A stretch of 64,000 bases of DNA from Brachybacterium nesterenkovii (GCF_900163655.1 NZ_FWFG01000068.1:62001-126000), one strand, 5' to 3'; positions 1 through 7,333 are shown, counted from the stretch's first letter. Numbers and translations are program-made. Notes: generated from the letters alone by a model not told the origin.

Positions 1-576
1 GGCGGCGCGGCCCGTCGCCCACACGCGCGAGGCCCCGGCCTGCAGGGCGAGCGGGATCAGCAGCTGGCCGACGCCGCCGGTGCCGCCGTGGATCAGCACC
101 GTGTCGCCCTCGCCGATCCGGGCGTCCTCGATGGTCACGAGCGCCGTCACCCCGGCCAGGGCGAGGCCGCCGGCGGCCAGGGGATCGGCCGTCGAGCTCT
201 CCGGGACGGGAGCGAGCGCCGCGGCCGGCATCGCGATCACCTCGGCGTACGTGCCGCGCGGGTCGTCGAGGCCGCGGACGCCGAACACCTGCGCCCCGAT
301 CGGCATGCCGAGGGCATCGAGGTCGACGTCCTCAGCCGCGCCCAGGACCGTCCCGGTCATCTCGCGGCCCAGCACGGCGGGCAGCGTCAGGAGCTTCGCC
401 TTGCCGGACGATCCGTCGCGCATCTTGTAGTCCAGCGGGTTCAGGCCCGCGGCGAGCACGCGCACGAGCACCTCACCGGGTCCGGCCGTCGGCGCGGGGA
501 TCTCCTCGACGCGCAGCTCCTCGGGGCCGCCGAAGGCGTGGATGCGGGCAGCGCGGATGGTGGTGGGAACAGACAT
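1..576 (-). CDS. Quinone oxidoreductase-like zinc-free MDR dehydrogenase, N-terminal part
   Basis: The reverse strand encodes a protein starting MSVPTTIRAARIHAFGGPEEL, open through the window edge, so only the first 192 residues are visible. It has the GroES-like N-terminal fold of medium-chain dehydrogenases (RVLAAGLNPLDYKMRDG near residue 50) and the start of the nucleotide-binding domain with VLIHGGTGGVGQLLIPLA near residue 172, the glycine-rich NADP loop. The family reduces quinones or enones with NADPH in the cytoplasm. The catalytic zinc cysteines of alcohol dehydrogenases are not seen. It is divergent from the following moeA gene, with about 55 bases between the two starts. Confidence 0.85.
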   Translation of the reverse strand, partial: MSVPTTIRAARIHAFGGPEELRVEEIPAPTAGPGEVLVRVLAAGLNPLDYKMRDGSSGKAKLLTLPAVLGREMTGTVLGAAEDVDLDALGMPIGAQVFGVRGLDDPRGTYAEVIAMPAAALAPVPESSTADPLAAGGLALAGVTALVTIEDARIGEGDTVLIHGGTGGVGQLLIPLALQAGASRVWATGRAA

Positions 577-618
577 GGCAGGAACCTCCGTCGACGGGTG
601 GTGCCAGCGTAACCAGGG

Positions 619-624
619 GACAAT
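619..624 (+). promoter_or_regulatory. -10 box of leaderless moeA transcript
   Basis: GACAAT lies six bases before the ATG at 631 and no Shine-Dalgarno sequence is present, which fits a leaderless mRNA. Confidence 0.5.
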
Positions 625-630
625 GGACGG

Positions 631-1935
631 ATGAACCGCTCCCACGACGACGCCGCGACGGCCGCTGTCGCGCCCGATCCCGACGTCGCGACCTGGCGCG
701 AGCACGTCCGCTGCGTGGTCGCCGCCTGCGCGGACGTCGCGACCGAGACGCTCTCGCCCTCGCTCGCGCTCGGGCGCCGCCTCGCCGCCCCCGTCATCGC
801 CGCCGAGGACCTCCCGCCCGGACCCGTGAGCGCGATGGACGGCTTCGCCCTGCGCCTCGCGGATCTGCCGGAGGATGCCGACTCCCCGCTTCCCGTCGTG
901 ACGGACCTTCCGGCGGCGCGCGGAGGCGTCCCGGAGCTCGCCGTCGGGACCGCCGCGCGCATCATGACCGGCGCGCCCGTCCCCGCGGGCGCGGACACCG
1001 TGATCGAGGTCGAACGCACCGACGCCGACCCCCACGCGCGGGCGCCCCGCTCGGTCCGCGTGCTCGACCGCGAGCGCCTCGCGGCAGGCCGCCACATCCG
1101 GCCCGCCGGGGACGAGGTTCCCCGTGGGAGCGTTCTCGCTGAGCCCGATGACGTGATCGGCCCCGGCCTGCTCGCCCTGCTGACCACCCTCGGGGTGCGC
1201 GCCGTCGACGTGCGCCGCCCCCTGCGCGCGGGCGTCCTGGTGACCGGGGACGAGCTCGTCGACCACGACGATGCGGAGGCCGCCGCCGAGGTCGGGGCCG
1301 TCCGCGAGTCCAACGGGACGATGCTCGCGGCCGCCCTCGCCGACCACGGCGCCGCGACCGAGGTGATCCGCTGCGGGGATGATCCCGCGGCCTTCTGCGC
1401 CCAGCTCGACGCCCTCGCCGCGCGCTGCGATCTGGTGCTCACCAGCGGCGGTATCGGCCACGGCGCCTACGACGTCGTCAAGGCGGCGCTCGGCCCGCGG
1501 GGCCGCGGCACCTCGGACTTCGCGCACGTGCATCTGCGCCCCGGCGGGCCCCAAGGGGTGGGGCTCGTCGACGTCGAGGGCCGCGGCGTCCCCGTCATCC
1601 ACCTGCCCGGCACCCCGGTCGGCGCGCTCGTCGGCTTCCACCTGTTCGTGCGCCCGCTGCTGACGGGCGGGGACGCGACGGCCGCCGCGCCGGTGCGCGC
1701 GATGATCGTCGCCGCCCCCGCGGACTTGGTCGCGGGGACCGCGCGCTCCTCGGGGCGCGGGCACGGCGCCCTGCGCGTCGGCCCCGGGCGCCTGACGCGC
1801 ACCGCCGACGGGGACCTCGCCGTGGAGATCGTGCCCGGGCACCGACTGGCGCCCTACGGCCGTGCCGACTGCCTCGTGCTCATGGAGGGGCCCCGCGCGG
1901 GCGTCGGAGATGCGGTGCGGGTCCTCCCGTTGTGA
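631..1935 (+). CDS. moeA: Molybdopterin molybdenumtransferase MoeA (first copy)
   Basis: A 434-residue MoeA, close to the usual 400-430. MoeA inserts molybdate into adenylated molybdopterin in the cytoplasm to finish the molybdenum cofactor. Family motifs seen are PGPVSAMDGFAL (about residues 64-75), the MTGAPVPAGADTVIEVE segment (about 112-128), the MoaB/MogA-like SGGIGHGAYDVVK loop (about 271-283) and PGTPVGALVGFHLFVRPLL near residue 330. The catalytic-domain loop PGGPQGVG is also present. It stands apart from the main molybdenum cofactor operon at 13.7-16.6 kb, which carries a second moeA; the two share motifs but differ widely, so this is a paralogue and not a recent duplicate. It may have a specialised metal or pterin task. 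Confidence 0.93.
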   Translation: MNRSHDDAATAAVAPDPDVATWREHVRCVVAACADVATETLSPSLALGRRLAAPVIAAEDLPPGPVSAMDGFALRLADLPEDADSPLPVVTDLPAARGGVPELAVGTAARIMTGAPVPAGADTVIEVERTDADPHARAPRSVRVLDRERLAAGRHIRPAGDEVPRGSVLAEPDDVIGPGLLALLTTLGVRAVDVRRPLRAGVLVTGDELVDHDDAEAAAEVGAVRESNGTMLAAALADHGAATEVIRCGDDPAAFCAQLDALAARCDLVLTSGGIGHGAYDVVKAALGPRGRGTSDFAHVHLRPGGPQGVGLVDVEGRGVPVIHLPGTPVGALVGFHLFVRPLLTGGDATAAAPVRAMIVAAPADLVAGTARSSGRGHGALRVGPGRLTRTADGDLAVEIVPGHRLAPYGRADCLVLMEGPRAGVGDAVRVLPL

Positions 1936-1999
1936 ACGGGTCCTCCCGGTATGAACCGGTGCCGTGCGGGAATGCGGCCTCGGACCGGCCCGCGCCGGA

Positions 2000-2005
2000 T
2001 AGCCT
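2000..2005 (+). promoter_or_regulatory. -10 box of leaderless DUF6457 transcript
   Basis: TAGCCT is followed by six bases and the ATG at 2012; no ribosome binding site is seen. Confidence 0.5.
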
Positions 2006-2011
2006 GGACCC

Positions 2012-2344
2012 ATGCCCCGCAAAGACGATCCGGTCACGATGGCCACGCTGCGCTCGTTCAACGCCGCCATGAGCGCGCACCTGGGGATGCCCCAGGAGGT
2101 CGACGACGAGGTCACGGAGATGTACCTCGCGCTGACCGGGGCCGTCGCCAGCGAGATCGTCCGTCCCGCCGCACCGTTCGCGGGCCTCTTCGCCGGCTGG
2201 CTCGTGGGCAGCGGGAAGGCCGAGTCCCTCGAAGATGCCGCCGTGATGGTCGCCGAGGCCATGCGGAGCGTGGAGTTCGAGCGGCCTGCGGAGGGCGAAG
2301 GCCCAGCGGAGAATGAAGGGCCTGCGGAGGGCGAGGAGCGCTAG
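2012..2344 (+). CDS. DUF6457-like small protein linked to molybdenum cofactor genes
   Basis: A 110-residue acidic protein. The segment SEIVRPAAPFAGLFAGWLVG (about residues 48-67) matches my recollection of the DUF6457 family core, RPAAPL followed by a small hydrophobic stretch; members often sit next to moa/mob genes in actinobacteria, and here moeA lies 76 bases upstream. Function is unknown. The C-terminus is a low-complexity run of EGP/AEN/EGE repeats arising from a duplicated 14-base stretch in the DNA. The TAG stop (2342-2344) lies inside a CTAG that became the target duplication of the adjacent transposable element, so the gene is intact. Before insertion this stop overlapped that of the convergent gene now at 4783. 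Confidence 0.75.
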   Translation: MPRKDDPVTMATLRSFNAAMSAHLGMPQEVDDEVTEMYLALTGAVASEIVRPAAPFAGLFAGWLVGSGKAESLEDAAVMVAEAMRSVEFERPAEGEGPAENEGPAEGEER

Positions 2345-2345
2345 A
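2340..2345. repeat. Left 6-bp target site duplication of IS481-type element
   Basis: GCTAGA here is repeated exactly at 4782-4787, directly outside the terminal inverted repeats. NCTAGN is the known target form of the IS481 family. Confidence 0.9.
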
Positions 2346-2368
2346 TGTACTGCCCGGAGACGTTGATC
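2346..2368 (+). repeat. Left terminal inverted repeat
   Basis: These 23 bases are the exact reverse complement of 4759-4781 and start with TGT, as IS481-family ends do. Confidence 0.92.
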
Positions 2369-2449
2369 GAGCCGCCACGGCCCTGGCGGTCGTGTAGCGA
2401 CACCACAGTGGTCGTCAGACAAGTGACTGTTTCTGGGCCGGGGCTTCCC

Positions 2450-2455
2450 TAGGGT
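2450..2455 (+). promoter_or_regulatory. -10 box of leaderless AraC-type gene in the element
   Basis: TAGGGT is followed by six bases and the ATG at 2462. The passenger gene uses the same leaderless layout as the host genes, which suggests an actinobacterial origin. Confidence 0.5.
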
Positions 2456-2461
2456 GGGTGC

Positions 2462-3259
2462 ATGCCCGTCTGGCAGCCAGCTATCCCGCAAGGGTTGCGC
2501 CCCCATCTCCTTTCCTGGGTGGGGTACGAATTCACCAGTACCGACACCGTCCACCACGGGGTTCCCTCGATGGGCGTCACGGTGGTGCTGTCGCTCGCAG
2601 AGCCCATCGACTGTGGCTGGCTTCATGGCGACGCGCGGCATCTCTGTGACCTACTAGTCTCCGGCCTGCACACCACTCCGGCTCTGATCCAGTCGAGGGG
2701 ACGCCAGCAGGGCCTCGAATTGTCGCTCCACCCGCTCTCGACCCGTCGGCTTCTCGGGCTGCCGGCCGGGGAACTGGCCGGCTCGATGGTTGATGTGAAT
2801 GATCTCTCGTGGCCCAGGCGCCTGCTCGACCAGCTGCGGCAGTCAACGTGGCCACGACGGTTCCACCTCTTGGCGGCATTCCTCACCAAGAGGCTGGAGC
2901 AGCATCCTCATGCACCGCGCGCAGACCTGGTCGAGGCACTCGCGCGGATCCATCGGACCCGAGGCACGATCCCCATCTCCGGCCTGGCTCAGGACGTTGG
3001 CCTGTCCAGACGGCGGCTCTCAAGCCTGTTCGACCTCGAGACCGGTCTCTCGCCCAAGCAGGTGGCGCGCATCGCTCGCTTCACCCACGCCAAAGACTTG
3101 GTCCAGCGTGGCGCCCAGCCCTCGGACGTCGCGGCGATGGCCGGCTACAGCGACCAACCGCACCTGTGCCGGGAATGGAAGTCGATGACTGGATGGACGC
3201 TGCGCCAGTCGAAGGGCGATTTCCCATTGCTTCAAGACACCGACATGCTTCCGGCGTGA
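2462..3259 (+). CDS. AraC-family transcriptional regulator, transposon passenger
   Basis: A 265-residue protein. The C-terminal 100 residues carry the double helix-turn-helix of the AraC family: ISGLAQDVGLSRRRLSSLF (about 172-190) followed by TGLSPKQVARIARF and the second helix pair PSDVAAMAGYSDQPHLCREW (about 224-243). The N-terminal 150 residues resemble the ligand or sensor domain found in regulators that begin with a proline-rich line such as MPVWQPAIPQGLRPHLLSWV. The stop is 10 bases before the VOC gene, so the two are likely cotranscribed, and a regulator of a VOC partner is the simple reading. Such pairs are common in actinobacteria. Ligand and targets cannot be read from the sequence. 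It lies wholly inside the IS481-type element. Confidence 0.85.
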   Translation: MPVWQPAIPQGLRPHLLSWVGYEFTSTDTVHHGVPSMGVTVVLSLAEPIDCGWLHGDARHLCDLLVSGLHTTPALIQSRGRQQGLELSLHPLSTRRLLGLPAGELAGSMVDVNDLSWPRRLLDQLRQSTWPRRFHLLAAFLTKRLEQHPHAPRADLVEALARIHRTRGTIPISGLAQDVGLSRRRLSSLFDLETGLSPKQVARIARFTHAKDLVQRGAQPSDVAAMAGYSDQPHLCREWKSMTGWTLRQSKGDFPLLQDTDMLPA

Positions 3260-3269
3260 GGCTAGAGCC

Positions 3270-3656
3270 ATGACGACACCACAGCTGTTCCACTGCCTGC
3301 GCTATACAGACGCCGATCGAGGCATCGACTTTCTCCAAGCCATCGGCTTCACCACCGCCATGATCGTGCGGGATCCTGATGACGCGACCTTGGTGGCCCA
3401 TGCGCAACTTGCCTGGCGCGACAACGGGGGCATCATGCTCGGCTCTGTTCGGGACGATGACCCGCATTACGGGCCGGGGATCTGCAACCTGGTGGTCGCC
3501 AGTGATGAGGACGTGGACAGCCTCTTCGCCGCAGCCCTGGCACACGGCGCGACCACCGTCACGGAGCCCAACGACGCCCCCCACGGAGGGCGCAACGCAT
3601 GTGTCGCTGACTTCGATGGCCACTGGTGGAACCTCGACTCCTACCCGGGAGCCTGA
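3270..3656 (+). CDS. VOC-fold (glyoxalase/bleomycin-resistance superfamily) protein, transposon passenger
   Basis: A 128-residue single-domain protein with the two beta-alpha-beta-beta-beta modules of the vicinal oxygen chelate fold: LFHCLRYTDADRGIDFLQAIGF at the start and ADFDGHWWNLDSYP at the end. This subgroup often binds a small hydrophobic drug or acts as a glyoxalase-like enzyme, but no substrate can be named. The final DFDGHWWNL motif is typical of the small uncharacterised branch. It follows the AraC gene by 10 bases in the same element, so it is probably the controlled gene. A possible benefit to the host, such as tolerance of a toxic compound, would explain its carriage; that is inference. 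Confidence 0.82.
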   Translation: MTTPQLFHCLRYTDADRGIDFLQAIGFTTAMIVRDPDDATLVAHAQLAWRDNGGIMLGSVRDDDPHYGPGICNLVVASDEDVDSLFAAALAHGATTVTEPNDAPHGGRNACVADFDGHWWNLDSYPGA

Positions 3657-3759
3657 GCCGGGGAACACCCCTCGACACCGTCGTGTGCCACGGCTCACGA
3701 GTTCGTGCACATCTCAATGAGCCCTGACCCACACAATCTCGCCGCCCGCGGCGGCAACT

Positions 3760-3794
3760 GGCCTTCCTGGGCGGCGCATGCCCACAGGAAGGCC
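3760..3794 (+). promoter_or_regulatory. Hairpin sequestering the transposase ribosome binding site
   Basis: Perfect 10-base arms 3760-3769 and 3785-3794 (GGCCTTCCTG / CAGGAAGGCC) enclose a 15-base loop. The 3' arm holds the Shine-Dalgarno AGGAAGG at 3786-3792, seven bases before the transposase ATG. Read-through mRNA would fold this shut. Confidence 0.65.
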
Positions 3795-3799
3795 TTGTC

Positions 3800-4786
3800 A
3801 TGTCCCACGCGAACGCCGCTCTCACCCCTCGCCACCGCCTGATCGTCGGCCGCTTGGTCGTCGATGACGGCTGGCCGATCAGCGAGGTCGCCGCCAGGTT
3901 CCAGGTCTCCTGGCCCACGGTGAAGCGCTGGGCCGACCGCTACCGCACCGGCGAGCCAATGCAGGACAGGTCATCCAGGCCGCATCACTCACCGAACAAG
4001 ACCAACCAGCAGACTGCCAGGCGCTGCGTCCGTCTTCGCCTGCGACTACGGGAGGGGCCGGTGCAGTTGGCCAGCCGACTTGGGATAGCCCCGTCCACGG
4101 TCCACCGCATCCTTACAGACGTGCACTTGAACCGGCTGTCGCACGTCGACCGCGCCACGGGAGAACCGGTGCGCCGTTACGAGCACGATCACCCAGGGTC
4201 GATGCTGCACGTCGACGTGAAGAAGCTCGGCAACATTCCCGACGGCGGAGGATGGCGCTACGTCGGGCGGCGACAGGGCGACAAGAACCGGGCCGCTACA
4301 CCCGACAAGCCGAAGAACAAGCACTACGACCCGTTGATGGGCAAGGCTTACGTCCATACCGTCATCGACGACCACTCCCGCGTCGCCTATGCCGAGATCC
4401 ACGACGACGAAACCGCCCGCACTGCCACCGCCGTGCTGGTCCGAGCCGTCGAGTGGTTCAACGCCCGCGGCGTCACCGTCGAGCGGGTCCTGTCCGACAA
4501 CGGCGGCGCGTACCGCTCACACCTGTGGCGCGACACCTGCGCCGAACTCGGTATCCGGCACAAGCGCACCCGGCCCTACAGGCCGCAGACCAACGGGAAA
4601 ATCGAGCGCTTCCACCGCACCCTGGCCGACGGATGGGCTTACGCCCGCTGCTACACCTCCGAAGCCGAACGACGGGGCGAGCTGGACGACTGGCTGCACT
4701 ACTACAACCATCACCGGCCGCACACGGCCTGCGGGAACCTCCCGCCCTTCTCGCGATTGATCAACGTCTCCGGGCAGTACAGCTAG
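3800..4786 (+). CDS. IS481-family DDE transposase
   Basis: A 328-residue transposase with an N-terminal helix-turn-helix (ISEVAARFQVSWPTVKRW, about residues 27-44), a second DNA-binding segment (ASRLGIAPSTVHRIL, 91-105) and an RNase H-fold core. The acidic triad is D139 (HVDVKKLG), D233 (LSDNGGAY) and E269 (KIERFHRTLADGW), giving DD35E spacing. The end LINVSGQYS is typical of the family. The ATG at 3800 is chosen because AGGAAGG lies seven bases upstream. The reading frame runs out of the element: the final serine codon is completed and the TAG stop is supplied by the duplicated target GCTAGA. The gene appears intact. Confidence 0.96.
   Translation: MSHANAALTPRHRLIVGRLVVDDGWPISEVAARFQVSWPTVKRWADRYRTGEPMQDRSSRPHHSPNKTNQQTARRCVRLRLRLREGPVQLASRLGIAPSTVHRILTDVHLNRLSHVDRATGEPVRRYEHDHPGSMLHVDVKKLGNIPDGGGWRYVGRRQGDKNRAATPDKPKNKHYDPLMGKAYVHTVIDDHSRVAYAEIHDDETARTATAVLVRAVEWFNARGVTVERVLSDNGGAYRSHLWRDTCAELGIRHKRTRPYRPQTNGKIERFHRTLADGWAYARCYTSEAERRGELDDWLHYYNHHRPHTACGNLPPFSRLINVSGQYS
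4759..4781 (-). repeat. Right terminal inverted repeat
   Basis: Exact reverse complement of 2346-2368. It overlaps the last codons of the transposase (INVSGQY). Confidence 0.92.
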
Positions 4787-4787
4787 A
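4782..4787. repeat. Right 6-bp target site duplication
   Basis: GCTAGA identical to 2340-2345. It contains the transposase TAG stop and, on the other strand, the TAG stop of the gene at 4783-5103. Confidence 0.9.
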
Positions 4788-5103
4788 GCCCCTCGCGGCC
4801 CTGCGCCGACTGCTCGAGCCGTCGCGTCTGCTCGCGGCGCGCTCGCGTCGCCTCGCGGTACGTCTGCCGAGTGCGCAGCAGATCCCGTGCGCGCTCGACG
4901 CCGAACAGCAGACAGGCCCCGATCGCCGTCCCCAGGGCGAAGGCCGACAGTGATGCGCTGTAGCTCCAGCCGCCCGCGATGACGAGGGCGAGCGCCGCCA
5001 CGACGACGGGCCAGCGGCCGATGCCGCGATGCCCCAGGAGGTCTGACGCCGCGACGGCCGCGAGCACGCCGAGGGCCACGAGCGCCAGATGCAGGAAGGT
5101 CAC
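4783..5103 (-). CDS. Small membrane protein of unknown function
   Basis: A 106-residue protein with about three hydrophobic segments (residues 3-20, 30-47 and 50-68) and a charged, Arg-rich cytoplasmic-type tail ending TRRLEQSAQGREGL. I do not recognise a family. The GTG start at 5103 fits a leaderless transcript: TAACAT lies at 5110-5115 on this strand, six bases upstream. The stop TAG falls in the target duplication of the IS481-type element, so insertion did not change the protein. Before insertion the gene would have ended in the same CTAG as the convergent DUF6457 gene. Confidence 0.7.
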   Translation of the reverse strand: MTFLHLALVALGVLAAVAASDLLGHRGIGRWPVVVAALALVIAGGWSYSASLSAFALGTAIGACLLFGVERARDLLRTRQTYREATRARREQTRRLEQSAQGREGL

Positions 5104-5109
5104 GATTTG

Positions 5110-5115
5110 ATGTTA
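5110..5115 (-). promoter_or_regulatory. -10 box of leaderless membrane protein transcript
   Basis: On the reverse strand TAACAT is followed by six bases and the GTG start at 5103. Confidence 0.45.
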
Positions 5116-5299
5116 TCTGGGGCCCGCGGGCCCATGTGGCCGATCTCGCTCCCGACCGCGGGCTAGAGTTGCCGCAACGCGAGAGATCCTCGCCGCACAC
5201 CTCAATGGCCTGCACGGATGCGCATCCGCCCAGGCACGAGCGCCCCACCGGGCGCCTACGATCCGCCCCGCGCGGCGGTCGGACGGAAGGATAAACGGA

Positions 5300-5326
5300 A
5301 TGACGCGACGGGGCCGCCGTGCTTAG
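5300..5326 (+). CDS. Candidate eight-residue leader peptide overlapping the dppB start
   Basis: ATG at 5300 opens a short frame, MTRRGRRA, ending with TAG at 5324-5326. A purine-rich GGAAGG at 5284-5289 lies ten bases upstream, a better ribosome site than any before the permease start. The GTG start of the permease gene (5319) lies inside this frame, so ribosomes ending here could reinitiate. Half of the residues are arginine. This may be a translational coupling or attenuation peptide, or it may be chance. Confidence 0.35.
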   Translation: MTRRGRRA

Positions 5327-6311
5327 GTTCACCCTCCTCCGGATCCTGAACTACGTGCTCCTGGCCTTCGTCGCCACGAGCATCACGTATCTCCTGGCGG
5401 CCTCGCTGATGCACCCGCAGGAGGTGCTGTACCCGCCGATCGCGACCAAGCCCGTCCCGCCCGCGACGGCGCACGCGTACCTCGAGGCCCGCAACATCAA
5501 CCCGGACACGCCGCTGTTCGCCCGCTACGCCCGCTGGCTCGGCGACCTGCTCCATGGGAACCTCGGCGTGACGTCGGGCACCGATCGTGCGATGACCCCG
5601 GTCCTCGACGTCCTCGCCGCCCGGGTCCCGCTCAGCCTCCGCCTCGTCGTCCTCGGGACGCTGCTGGGCGTCGTCCTCGGGATCGTCGTCGGCATGATCA
5701 GCGCCGTGCGCCGCAACTCCATCGGGGACGTGGCCGCGACCGGCTCCTCCTTCGTGCTGCTCTCCCTGCCCACCGTCGTCGTGGTCCTGCTGGTCCAGCA
5801 GATCAACCAGATCGTCATCAACACGACGGGGTTCGGCCTGCCGCCCACGGGGGCGACCAACCCTGCGCTCCCCGACGGGTCCACGGAGCAGCTCGTGTAC
5901 CACCTGCAGGCGCTCGTGATGCCCACGATCGTGCTCGCGCTGTTCGGCATGGCGTCCTACTCGCGCTACATGAAGGTCACCACGCTGGACGTGCTGGGCA
6001 GCGACTACCTCCGCACCGCCCGCGCCAAGGGCCTCACCCGGCAGCTGGCGATGCGCCGCCACGGCCTGCGCATGGCGCTCATCCCGATGGGCCAGTACTT
6101 CGCCTTCGCCGTCGGCGCCGCGTTCACCGGCTCGCTGTTCGTCGAGCTGATGTTCAACTGGCACGGGATCGGCAAGTTCACGGTCCACGCGCTCAACAGC
6201 GCCGACGTCAACGGCACCGCCGGTGTCGTGCTCTACGCGGCCATCCTGACCCTGCTCTCGGCCACCTTCGCCGACATCCTGCAGGGCATCCTCGACCCCA
6301 GGATCCGGTGA
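5319..6311 (+). CDS. Peptide/nickel-type ABC transporter permease, DppB class
   Basis: A 330-residue inner membrane permease of the DppB/OppB family, one half of the channel of a dipeptide, oligopeptide or nickel importer. The N-terminus LRFTLLRILNYVLLAFVATSITYLL is the usual first membrane helix. It has the large loop after helix 1, then helices near residues 105-130, 145-170, 200-220, 255-280 and 300-320, and the cytoplasmic coupling loop YLRTARAKGLTRQLAMRRHGLRMAL (EAA-type motif) around 230-250. Start is GTG at 5319 without a good ribosome site, overlapping a short upstream frame. It is the first gene of an operon of four; the next gene begins 4 bases after its stop. Confidence 0.92.
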   Translation: MLRFTLLRILNYVLLAFVATSITYLLAASLMHPQEVLYPPIATKPVPPATAHAYLEARNINPDTPLFARYARWLGDLLHGNLGVTSGTDRAMTPVLDVLAARVPLSLRLVVLGTLLGVVLGIVVGMISAVRRNSIGDVAATGSSFVLLSLPTVVVVLLVQQINQIVINTTGFGLPPTGATNPALPDGSTEQLVYHLQALVMPTIVLALFGMASYSRYMKVTTLDVLGSDYLRTARAKGLTRQLAMRRHGLRMALIPMGQYFAFAVGAAFTGSLFVELMFNWHGIGKFTVHALNSADVNGTAGVVLYAAILTLLSATFADILQGILDPRIR

Positions 6312-6315
6312 CCCC

Positions 6316-7323
6316 ATGACCACCCCCGGAGATCTTCGCGGCGTCACCGAGGCCGCCGCCACCGCCGAGCCGCTCGTGGCCGACGATCCCGTCCCGGAGC
6401 TCGACGCGAGTACCGAGGCGGCGCTGCAGGCGGGCATCGACCCCGCCGAGCGCATCGCGTCCATGAGCCGGACGGAGCTGCTGCGGCGGCGCTTCCTGCG
6501 CAATCCCATGGCCTGGGCCGGTATGGTCATCTTCGGCATCCTCGTGGTCCTCGCGATCGTGATGCCGATGATCTACCCGCACGAGCCCTACTCGCTCGAC
6601 CTGCGGGCGGATGTGAACACGCCGACGGCGGATCATTGGTTCGGCCTGACCAACAACGGCTGGGACACCTTCTCCCGGTGCATGCACGGTCTGCGCGTTT
6701 CCCTCGTGATCGGCATCGGCACCGCGGTCCTCACCTCGATCATCGCGATCCTGGTGGGCACGGTCGCGGGCTATGTCGGCGGCAAGGGGAAGCTCGGCGC
6801 CCTCGTCGACTCCGGCCTCGTGAACCTCATCAACCTGTTCCTGGTGATCCCGTCGCTGCTGCTGCTCATGCTGTTCGGACCGATCCTGCAGCAGGCCAGC
6901 TGGCTGTGGATGATCCCCCTGCTCGCGATCTTCTCGTGGATGCTGACCGCCCGCGTCCTGCGCGCGATGACCCAGCAGCTCGTGCGCACCGAGTACGTCG
7001 AGGCCGCGCGCTTCATGGGCGTGAACCCCGTCGTGATCGTGGTGCGGCATATCATCCCGAACATCGCCTCGTGGATCATCATCGACACCACCCTCGGCGT
7101 CTCCGCCGCGGTGCTCGGGGAGACAGGGCTGTCCTTCATCGGCTTCGGCATCGAGCGCCCGCAGGTCTCGCTGGGGACCGTGCTGAGCAACTACGAGCTC
7201 GCGAACCCGTGGACCTGGGTCCCGGCGGCCGTGATCCTCGCGGCGCTCGTCATCTCGATCAACCTGATGGGCGAAGCGCTGCGCGATGCCCTCGATCCGA
7301 CCAGCGGCTCGAGCCGTGTCTGA
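6316..7323 (+). CDS. Peptide/nickel-type ABC transporter permease, DppC class
   Basis: A 335-residue partner permease of the DppC/OppC family. An extended cytoplasmic N-terminus of about 60 residues precedes the MSRTELLRRRFLRNPMAWAGMVIF entry to the first helix. The periplasmic-loop hallmark PTADHWFGLTNNGWDTFSRC is the family form of the usual HxxGTDxxGRD block. The coupling loop RTEYVEAARFMGVNP lies near residue 227, and GETGLSFIGFG near 270. It follows the DppB-class gene by four bases and ends ten bases before the ATPase start, so the subunits are made together. Confidence 0.92.
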   Translation: MTTPGDLRGVTEAAATAEPLVADDPVPELDASTEAALQAGIDPAERIASMSRTELLRRRFLRNPMAWAGMVIFGILVVLAIVMPMIYPHEPYSLDLRADVNTPTADHWFGLTNNGWDTFSRCMHGLRVSLVIGIGTAVLTSIIAILVGTVAGYVGGKGKLGALVDSGLVNLINLFLVIPSLLLLMLFGPILQQASWLWMIPLLAIFSWMLTARVLRAMTQQLVRTEYVEAARFMGVNPVVIVVRHIIPNIASWIIIDTTLGVSAAVLGETGLSFIGFGIERPQVSLGTVLSNYELANPWTWVPAAVILAALVISINLMGEALRDALDPTSGSSRV

Positions 7324-7333
7324 GGTGCCACAG

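Larger units (their letters stand above)
2346..4781 (+). mobile_element. IS481-family element with AraC and VOC passenger genes
   Basis: The element is 2,436 bp long. It is bounded by 23-bp perfect terminal inverted repeats that begin TGTACTGCCCGGAGACGTTG and by an exact 6-bp direct repeat, GCTAGA, outside both ends. Inside, in one orientation, are an AraC-type regulator, a VOC-fold protein and a DD35E transposase. Canonical IS481 elements are about 1 kb and hold only the transposase, so this is a passenger-carrying (transporter) form. The passenger region looks less GC-rich than the flanking genes. Perfect ends, an exact duplication and an intact transposase indicate recent, possibly active, transposition. 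Confidence 0.9.

Noticed and set aside
3660-3760. Left end of a simple 1-kb IS481 element just before the transposase
   Set aside because: No copy of the TGTACTGCCC end is present there; the only match to the right end is at 2346, with the exact duplication outside it.
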